Shown: positions 6,606 to 11,612 of the stretch, piece after piece
How the letters are laid out: every line of letters starts with the position of its first letter
How positions within the stretch are numbered: position 1 is the stretch's first letter
Position numbers and translations under genes: made by a program
Notes under the pieces: model-generated
The model's input: only the letters and a program-made list of their open reading frames with translations
Databases searched by the model: none
Told to the model about the DNA's origin: nothing
Origin: Pedosphaera sp.
Lineage (GTDB): Bacteria > Verrucomicrobiota > Verrucomicrobiia > Limisphaerales > UBA9464
DNA: 11,612 nucleotides
Assembly: GCA_009695405.1 (NCBI GenBank)
Contig: SIAZ01000105.1
Location: 1 to 11,612 of the forward strand
Reading direction: 5' to 3'

Positions 6606-6846
6606 GTCGACGACGTGGAGGGTCAGTGTCTTGTCAGGCTGTCTGGGCGGTCCACAAATGCCGTGCGAAGCTTGCAGTAAATGAGGGCCGATCTATAGAC
6701 AAAATAATGTTTCCGTAGCAGTCCCTAGGCTCGCAACACAGCAACCAACATCGATCTTGCCTTCTTATTTTGCGCTTGGACTTTTCTGTGGGGTCTCAGC
6801 AGATCGAGGCTGGTGATCGGTTTCTTGCGTAAGTAGTTTCGTCGAT
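6606..6846. promoter_or_regulatory. Divergent intergenic region (aminotransferase / propeller gene)
   Basis: This 241-bp gap separates the diverging aminotransferase (minus) and propeller (plus) genes and must carry the promoters for both. On the minus strand TATAGA lies near 6695-6700 and could be a -10 box, without a matching -35. On the plus strand TTGCCT and TTGGAC occur around 6760-6780 without a clear -10 at the right distance. Neither start codon has a nearby Shine-Dalgarno. No operator-like inverted repeat stood out. Confidence 0.3.
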
Positions 6847-7893
6847 ATGAACTTCTCGAGAGCTTTATTATCACGCCGCTCTTTTCTCGAATACGGCTCA
6901 GTGACCGCAGGTAGTGCCCTTGGATTTCCCCATCTTCAGGCTGCGGATCAAGTTGTACTCGGACAGGGTGATTTCCGCTATCGAGTGGTGCCAGGTTGGG
7001 GAAATCTGGGGCCATCAACACCGGTCAATGATTGCCACGGCCTCGTTGTGGATCGCGAAGGTCACATTCTGCTTCTTACCAACGAGACAAAGAATAATAT
7101 TATCGTCTACGATCGCAAAGGTCGATTGGTCCACAAATGGGGAACTGAGTACCCTGGAACGCACGGTTTATCCTTAGTAACCGAAGGGGGCCGCGATGTT
7201 TTATATCTTACCGATCTTGCTCGGCATTGCGTGGTGAAAACCTCGTTAGACGGGGCGATTCTTAAGGAGTGGAAGTACCCCGAAGCATCAGGAAAGTACC
7301 CGCGTCAAGAGGACTACTGTCCCTCTTGGACCTTGCACGAAGACAGCTTGGGTTTTTTCGTCTTGGACGGGTATGGACGAGATTACATCCATCACTACAG
7401 CCCCGATGGAAGTTGGTTAAAAACCTTCGGTGGAGCGGAAGGTGGAATTGTCCATTGGGGACCCCACGGAGGGATGAACGATATCGACGCGACTGGGGCA
7501 CCGACATTGCTTATCGCCATGAGTGATCAACAATCTCTATTGCGGCTCACTACCGAAGGACGTCGCTTAGGGATGATCCCGATGCCCGGAAGCAATCCAC
7601 GCCAAATTCGGCGAGTTGAACGGAATTATTTTGTTGCGCATTTAGCAGATAATTGGCCGAAGGATCGGGCTAGTCGTGGCTATATCTCGGTGCTTGATCG
7701 ATCTTTGCGGGTGGTCTCGAATGTCGGCGGTACGGCGCCGGAATATGATTCCAAGGGTGTCTTGAAGCCAATGGCGTACCTCGGAGATACCTTTCTGCAT
7801 CCGCACGATTTAGCGGTGGATAGTGAAGAGAGTCTCTATGTCGCCCAGTTCTCATCGGGTCGAACTTACCCGATCAAATTAGAGCGAATTTGA
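6847..7893 (+). CDS. Tat-exported NHL/six-bladed beta-propeller protein
   Basis: The protein has 348 residues from the ATG at 6847. SRRSFLEYGSVTAGSALGFP (9-28) is a twin-arginine signal, so the mature part is probably exported folded. The rest is built of NHL-like blades: NDCHGLVVDREGHILLLTN (61-79) with NNIIVYDRKGRLVHKWG, GTHGLSLVTEGGRDVLYLTD (104-123), GFFVLDGYGRDYIHHYSPDG (169-188), GMNDIDATGAPTLLIAMSDQ (209-228), GYISVLDRSLRVVSNVGG (278-295) and LHPHDLAVDSEESLYVAQ (317-334). The pattern resembles the propeller of peptidyl-alpha-hydroxyglycine alpha-amidating lyase and secreted six-bladed proteins from Planctomycetes and Verrucomicrobia. The His residues at the blade starts (H64, H106, H208, H320) could line a central metal site, but activity is unproven. 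A lectin-like or scaffold role is equally possible. It converges with the sulfatase gene 103 bp downstream. Confidence 0.8.
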   Translation: MNFSRALLSRRSFLEYGSVTAGSALGFPHLQAADQVVLGQGDFRYRVVPGWGNLGPSTPVNDCHGLVVDREGHILLLTNETKNNIIVYDRKGRLVHKWGTEYPGTHGLSLVTEGGRDVLYLTDLARHCVVKTSLDGAILKEWKYPEASGKYPRQEDYCPSWTLHEDSLGFFVLDGYGRDYIHHYSPDGSWLKTFGGAEGGIVHWGPHGGMNDIDATGAPTLLIAMSDQQSLLRLTTEGRRLGMIPMPGSNPRQIRRVERNYFVAHLADNWPKDRASRGYISVLDRSLRVVSNVGGTAPEYDSKGVLKPMAYLGDTFLHPHDLAVDSEESLYVAQFSSGRTYPIKLERI

Positions 7894-7996
7894 GAGCAAC
7901 CTAAGTCCTCTTTTAACGATGAAGCCCCATAGCGGTGTGGACCTGTTGCGTGTTGAGTCAATCGCCTTAAATGGACTCGATCTCTCGGGCCGGTTC

Positions 7997-10708
7997 CTAG
8001 GGTAACAAGAGTGCCTGAATCGCCTTGGCTTGCGCTTCAGCATCGGCGAGAGGTTTACCCGCTGCCATTCCGGGTCGCTTGTGACCTGAGTAGGTCAACC
8101 AAGCATCCTTTTGAATCTGCTGACGTTGACGGACAAGCGACAAGATTTTAGTCGCACGTTCACCAGCGAACACCGGTTCTGGTAGAGGTGCGGCGACGAC
8201 CTCTGTTGGTGCGCCTAATTCAGAAAGAAAGGCGCGCGCGATAAGCCAATGGCCTTGCATATTTGCATGAACACCATCGCCGGCTAAACGAAAGTTTGAA
8301 TCCCTTTGACGTGTCACATCGAGGAGTTGCCGCATCGGTCCATGGACGTCACTCACTGCCCATCCCTGAGTTTGTTGTGCGATTAACCAGTCTGAGTAAG
8401 CACCAAGAACGCCGTCATAACCTTCAAAGGGTTGAGGATACGCAGCAAGACCTGCCGGTAAAGTGCGGCCCGCTAGGGGGACCGGATCAAAAGTCGGAGG
8501 GGTTAAATGCAGAACCCGAACGCCTCCGTGTGCGGCAGTTTCGTGAAGGCGGCGCAACCCATCTTTGAATTTATTGAAACGTTCTTCGTTGAGTGGAAAA
8601 TAAATTCCGTCGTTCATGCCGTAGCAGGCCAAAATTAAATCCGGTTTAACTTTGGCAAGAATACGGCCTAATCGTTCGTTAATATCCGGTCGCGGAAAGG
8701 TGCCGCCCGCGTGCCCTTCCTCAGATAATCCAGACGCCGTTTCGCTAGGGAGGCCTAAGTTAATGAATTCTGGATTGGCCCCAGAGAAGTGAAGCCGGAC
8801 CCAAGTTTCTACGAACTCCACCCAATTCCCCCCGTAGGTAATACTATCGCCCACCACAGCAATCCGATGAGCGGCCAAGACGGCACGGGCACTTTCCGTC
8901 GAGGCAACCCAAGGGCTTGCGGGCACAAGCCGAATTTGACGAAGATCCATCACCGCGCCGCCCGGTTTACGGCGAGGTTTTACGGCAAATGTGTGTGCTC
9001 CATTTGCAAGTGTTATTCGGCCCAGATGACGCACGATAAAGTTTTGGAAATGACCGGTTTCTTCAACCTTAAATGGCACCGTTTGCCCATCAATGATCAG
9101 GTCTACCTCGCTACCACCGCTGCCACGTCCGCAGCCTTGAGTTAGTTCAATCTCAAAAGAACCCGCTGCTTTAAGAGTGAAGGTCCAAGAAGCCCAGTCT
9201 TCAACTCGACCCCAATATCCGAGCGTGTTTTTAAAGGGCATAGGCTCGTAGCAGAGTGTGGTGCCGTGGACGACAGCTGAACGGGAGTGAAGAAGAATTG
9301 AGCCGTCAGTTGTAGCTGTTTGCGGGGTTGCGATATAGTTCGAATTGCCCATAGGCCACTGGCTACCCATTCGCCCCTGCCAGTCCGCAAGGCGACGGGC
9401 TAATTGGAACACTTTGTCGGGTTGAGAAACGATGAGGTCGGTTGTTTCCCCTGGATCCGCGCTTAGGTTAAAAAGCTCGTTTCGTCCGTCTTCAAAGTAT
9501 TGGATCAATTTCCAGTTGTCCGAGCGGATAGCAGAATACGGGGTTGCTCCGCCCGGATGATAATGGGGATAATGCCAGAAGAGCGACTCTCGTCCAAGGG
9601 CGGCCGAGGGATCTTTAAATAGGGGAGTGAGGTCGAGTCCGTCGGGAGCAACGGACGCAGCTTTTTCACCCAGAGCATTGGCAACAGTCGCCGCAATATC
9701 CATCGAAATGACCGATTGACTCGAGGTGGATCCCGCTTGAGTGATTCCTGGCCAACGGACAATTAGAGGGATACGAACACCGCCCTCATAGGGAGATCCT
9801 TTTCCAGATCGGAGAGGGGAGTTGGAGGTGGGAGGATTTGCACCTAGCACTAACCCACCGTTATCCGAGGTGAAAATGATCAGCGTCTTCTCAGTAAGTC
9901 CCGACTCATCGATAGCCTTAAGAATGCGACCAACCGCCGCATCAACGCTTTCTAGCATCGCCGCATAAGTGGCATTAGCTTGAGTGTTTGTTGCTTGGGC
10001 TATTTTGGATCGGTATTTCCGTTCTAACTCCGGTTTAGCTTGAAGTGGTGTATGAACCCCGTAGAGCGCCAGACTGATGAAGAAAGGTGTAGATCGATGG
10101 GAAGTGATATAAGCGACCGCATCGGAACCTTGACGATCGGTGAGATATTCCCCCTTGGCCCCGTCCTTCAGTGTTGGAAGTCCGTACGGTGCGAAGTAGG
10201 AGGGTGGTTGCCCTCGATGATCGCCTCCTAGATTAACATCGAAGCCCTGTTCTAAAGGCCCAAAGCCCTCGCCCCCTAAATGCCATTTACCAATATGAAG
10301 AGTCGAGTAACCTGCGGCGCGCGCTCGTTCTGCAAGGGTTGTTTCGGTGAGGGGTAGTTGCTTCACCCAATCAACGGGCGGACGCAGTTTAGCATTAGGA
10401 GCATCGTGACCGGCGATCCAATCGGTAATCTTTAAACGTGCGGGATATTTCCCAGTAAGTAGCGCCGCTCGGGTTGGGGAACAGACTGTGCACGCCGAAT
10501 AAGCCTGAGTAAACCGAATCCCAGTGCGAGCAAGGCGATCGAGATGCGGAGTTTTGTGAAAGGAACTTCCGGTCACACTGAGATCATGGGCACCTAAATC
10601 ATCGGCAAGAATAAGTACAATATTAGGTTTTGGAACGGTCGCGGCATGGAGGCAGGTCACGACACTGATTAACCCAACAATGAACCGTAACAAATGGGAC
10701 AGGGACAT
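7997..10708 (-). CDS. Secreted sulfatase / beta-sandwich / SGNH-hydrolase fusion
   Basis: The protein has 903 residues from the ATG at 10708, with signal peptide 1-22. Domain 1 (28-445) is an S1 sulfatase that cleaves sulfate esters: metal ligands D36-D37 (LADDLG) and D282-N283 (TSDNGG), CSPTR at 76-80 with C76 converted to formylglycine, TGK at 85-87, GKWHLG (K141, H143), H219 and K303. It resembles subfamily S1_16, from memory. Domain 2 (about 460-596) is a beta-sandwich (YWGRVEDWASWTF, ELTQGCGRGSGGSEVDL, VEETGHFQNF) common behind PVC sulfatases and probably sugar-binding. Domain 3 (614-833) is an SGNH esterase: GDSIT with S622, G652, GMND with N699, DGVH with D811 and H814. A tail with KDAWLTYSGHKRPGM and AEAQAKA resembles that of PVC SGNH proteins. 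It likely removes sulfate and acyl groups from one polysaccharide. No sulfatase-maturing enzyme gene is nearby. Confidence 0.92.
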   Translation of the reverse strand: MSLSHLLRFIVGLISVVTCLHAATVPKPNIVLILADDLGAHDLSVTGSSFHKTPHLDRLARTGIRFTQAYSACTVCSPTRAALLTGKYPARLKITDWIAGHDAPNAKLRPPVDWVKQLPLTETTLAERARAAGYSTLHIGKWHLGGEGFGPLEQGFDVNLGGDHRGQPPSYFAPYGLPTLKDGAKGEYLTDRQGSDAVAYITSHRSTPFFISLALYGVHTPLQAKPELERKYRSKIAQATNTQANATYAAMLESVDAAVGRILKAIDESGLTEKTLIIFTSDNGGLVLGANPPTSNSPLRSGKGSPYEGGVRIPLIVRWPGITQAGSTSSQSVISMDIAATVANALGEKAASVAPDGLDLTPLFKDPSAALGRESLFWHYPHYHPGGATPYSAIRSDNWKLIQYFEDGRNELFNLSADPGETTDLIVSQPDKVFQLARRLADWQGRMGSQWPMGNSNYIATPQTATTDGSILLHSRSAVVHGTTLCYEPMPFKNTLGYWGRVEDWASWTFTLKAAGSFEIELTQGCGRGSGGSEVDLIIDGQTVPFKVEETGHFQNFIVRHLGRITLANGAHTFAVKPRRKPGGAVMDLRQIRLVPASPWVASTESARAVLAAHRIAVVGDSITYGGNWVEFVETWVRLHFSGANPEFINLGLPSETASGLSEEGHAGGTFPRPDINERLGRILAKVKPDLILACYGMNDGIYFPLNEERFNKFKDGLRRLHETAAHGGVRVLHLTPPTFDPVPLAGRTLPAGLAAYPQPFEGYDGVLGAYSDWLIAQQTQGWAVSDVHGPMRQLLDVTRQRDSNFRLAGDGVHANMQGHWLIARAFLSELGAPTEVVAAPLPEPVFAGERATKILSLVRQRQQIQKDAWLTYSGHKRPGMAAGKPLADAEAQAKAIQALLLP

Positions 10709-10899
10709 AACTTAAAGTAGGCTGTCTGCGTTATCGAGAAAAGCTCAAAAATAAGTCGTATCTGAAGAAATCAGAGTCCCAAAGTAGCCTATCGAATCTG
10801 ACGATGCGGCCTAGATCTCAACTGATTCAAAGAGCGGCCTGAGTAAAGCCGAAAAGGGATCTCCAAAGTCTTTTGTCAGCTGATTTGATCGGTGACGAA
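10709..10899. promoter_or_regulatory. Upstream region of the sulfatase fusion gene
   Basis: The 191-bp gap lies between the DUF1295 gene and the sulfatase gene, both on the minus strand. Two related strings, AAAGTAGGCT at 10715 and AAAGTAGCCT at 10782, are 67 bp apart in direct order and might be regulator sites. No convincing -35/-10 pair, terminator hairpin or Shine-Dalgarno was found, so the sulfatase may have its own promoter here, but it cannot be placed. Confidence 0.25.
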
Positions 10900-11598
10900 T
10901 CAACGGTACTTGAACCAAGGAAAAAACGCGCTCGTCGTCCTTTGGTAGGCGCGATAGGCCTCCCCCTTGGATTTTAGCGAGAGTTCTTCGGTCATAGGAA
11001 TACCGGTCACGTTGATGAGGAAATGGCCTATGGCGATTGGTGCGAGTAACCCAAAAAAACCAAGTGGAGACCCCAAGGCAACGACAGCGAAGCTCAGCCA
11101 AATAACTGTTTCGAAAAAGTAGTTCGGATGACGTGAGTACTTCCAGAGTCCCGATTGGCAAACTTGACCTCGGTGGGTGGCATCGGCGCGAAAGGTAGCA
11201 AGTTGACGATCTGCTAAGGTCTCTCCTGCGATACCAATAAACCAGAGCAGAACTCCTGCCCATTCAAACAACCCTAATCCCAACGGCCCATTGCTTCGGT
11301 TCGTATTAAGCGAAGTAATAAGAAAGGGAATCGAAAGGAAAACTTGGAGAGCGCCTTGAAGTTGGTAGAACCAGAACATTCGGCGATGGGTCTCTCGCCC
11401 CCAATCGGCTCGGAGTTTGGCGTAGCGGACATCTTCTGCGGGTTGATGTCGGTACCAACGGAGCGTAAGCGTACGCCCAACCTCATGGTTCCCTAGTTGC
11501 CGAAAGTAGGATATTCCGCGATCGAAGGCGGGGAAGAAAGGTCGACCGACCGGATTAGGCTTTTGCCGGTTTCCAGTTCCAAGGCAGGAGTTCGGCAA
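10900..11598 (-). CDS. DUF1295-family membrane protein, probably missing its N-terminus
   Basis: This frame encodes 232 residues. DUF1295 proteins are multi-span membrane proteins related in their C-terminal half to steroid 5-alpha-reductase and isoprenylcysteine carboxyl methyltransferases; no reaction is established. Visible motifs are AEDVRYAKLRADWG (54-67), FYQLQGALQVFLSIPFLI (77-94), ADRQLATFRAD, GLWKYSRHPNYFFETVIWL (150-168) and EAYRAYQRTTSAFFPWF (213-229). Membrane spans lie at about 76-95, 108-125, 163-178 and 180-200. Family-like sequence begins only near residue 30 (YFRQLGNHEVGRTLTLRW). The listed start is a TTG lying inside an IS66 tnpC tail in another frame, and no ATG precedes residue 74. 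The usual first two or three N-terminal helices are absent. I read this as a gene truncated by IS66, so function is doubtful. Confidence 0.75.
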   Translation of the reverse strand: MPNSCLGTGNRQKPNPVGRPFFPAFDRGISYFRQLGNHEVGRTLTLRWYRHQPAEDVRYAKLRADWGRETHRRMFWFYQLQGALQVFLSIPFLITSLNTNRSNGPLGLGLFEWAGVLLWFIGIAGETLADRQLATFRADATHRGQVCQSGLWKYSRHPNYFFETVIWLSFAVVALGSPLGFFGLLAPIAIGHFLINVTGIPMTEELSLKSKGEAYRAYQRTTSAFFPWFKYR

Positions 11599-11612
11599 CG
11601 GTATGGTTCGTT
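11555..11612 (-). pseudogene. tnpC: IS66-type TnpC, C-terminal tail (cut by window edge)
   Basis: Reading leftward from 11611, one frame gives TNHTVAELLPWNWKPAKA and a TAA at 11557-11555. This resembles the last residues of IS66 TnpC transposases, which often end with a TN-x-x-V-x-x-L-x-P-x-x-W-K pattern. Only 18 residues are available, so the call rests on a short motif and on the presence of another IS66 remnant in this window. If right, an IS66 copy lies just beyond the right edge, in the orientation opposite to the one at 3826-4575, and its end lies within roughly 11520-11555. The element itself may be complete outside the window; the type is given as pseudogene only because a fragment is visible. 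Confidence 0.45.

Noticed and set aside
7955..7978. GAGTC...GACTC inverted repeat between the converging propeller and sulfatase genes
   Set aside because: Only a 5-bp stem with a 14-nt loop and no T-run; too weak for a terminator.
10811..11263. Minus-strand 150-codon frame overlapping the DUF1295 gene
   Set aside because: It overlaps clear DUF1295 motifs in another frame and has no domain of its own.
1..11612. tRNA, rRNA, CRISPR array or a complete defence system
   Set aside because: No cloverleaf, rRNA core sequence, regularly spaced repeat array or defence-gene signature was found on reading both strands.

Overview
The window looks like an accessory, insertion-sequence-rich stretch of a bacterial chromosome. 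The secreted S1 sulfatase fused to a PVC-type sugar-binding-like domain and an SGNH esterase, the Tat-exported beta-propeller protein and the mix of IS407-, ISAs1-, IS66- and integrase-type elements suggest a member of the Planctomycetes-Verrucomicrobia group, most likely Verrucomicrobiota. This placement is inferred from remembered family resemblance, not from a marker gene. No rRNA, tRNA or CRISPR array was seen.

Left part (1-1600). A minus-strand integrase-type transposase is cut by the window edge. It is preceded by two near-identical 24-bp repeats. Next to it is an IS3-family (IS407-group) element with intact orfA and orfB, joined by an A6 run typical of programmed -1 frameshifting.

Middle left (1754-4790). 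A PhzF-fold enzyme with a twin-arginine signal sits directly downstream of IS debris and has no ATG or GTG start. The debris is a broken ISAs1-type transposase (minus strand, N-terminal third lost, one single-base frameshift, one in-frame stop) that runs head-on into an IS66 remnant (plus strand, tnpB and tnpC both decayed).

Right part (4791-11612). Five cellular genes stand as single transcription units: a secreted protein of unknown function (+), a WbpE-like sugar aminotransferase (-), a Tat-exported NHL/six-bladed propeller protein (+), a 903-residue sulfatase/beta-sandwich/SGNH-hydrolase fusion (-), and a DUF1295 membrane protein (-). The DUF1295 protein seems to have lost its N-terminus to a second IS66 copy, whose tnpC tail is at the right edge.

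How it fits together. The sulfatase/esterase fusion points to outside-the-cell removal of sulfate and ester groups from a polysaccharide, and the propeller protein may act in the same compartment. The aminotransferase would make an amino-uronic or amino sugar nucleotide for surface glycans. These links are inferred, because the genes do not form one operon. The most notable items are the three-domain sulfatase-SGNH fusion, the Tat-exported PhzF protein, and the two inward-facing IS66 remnants bracketing the roughly 7-kb cellular block.
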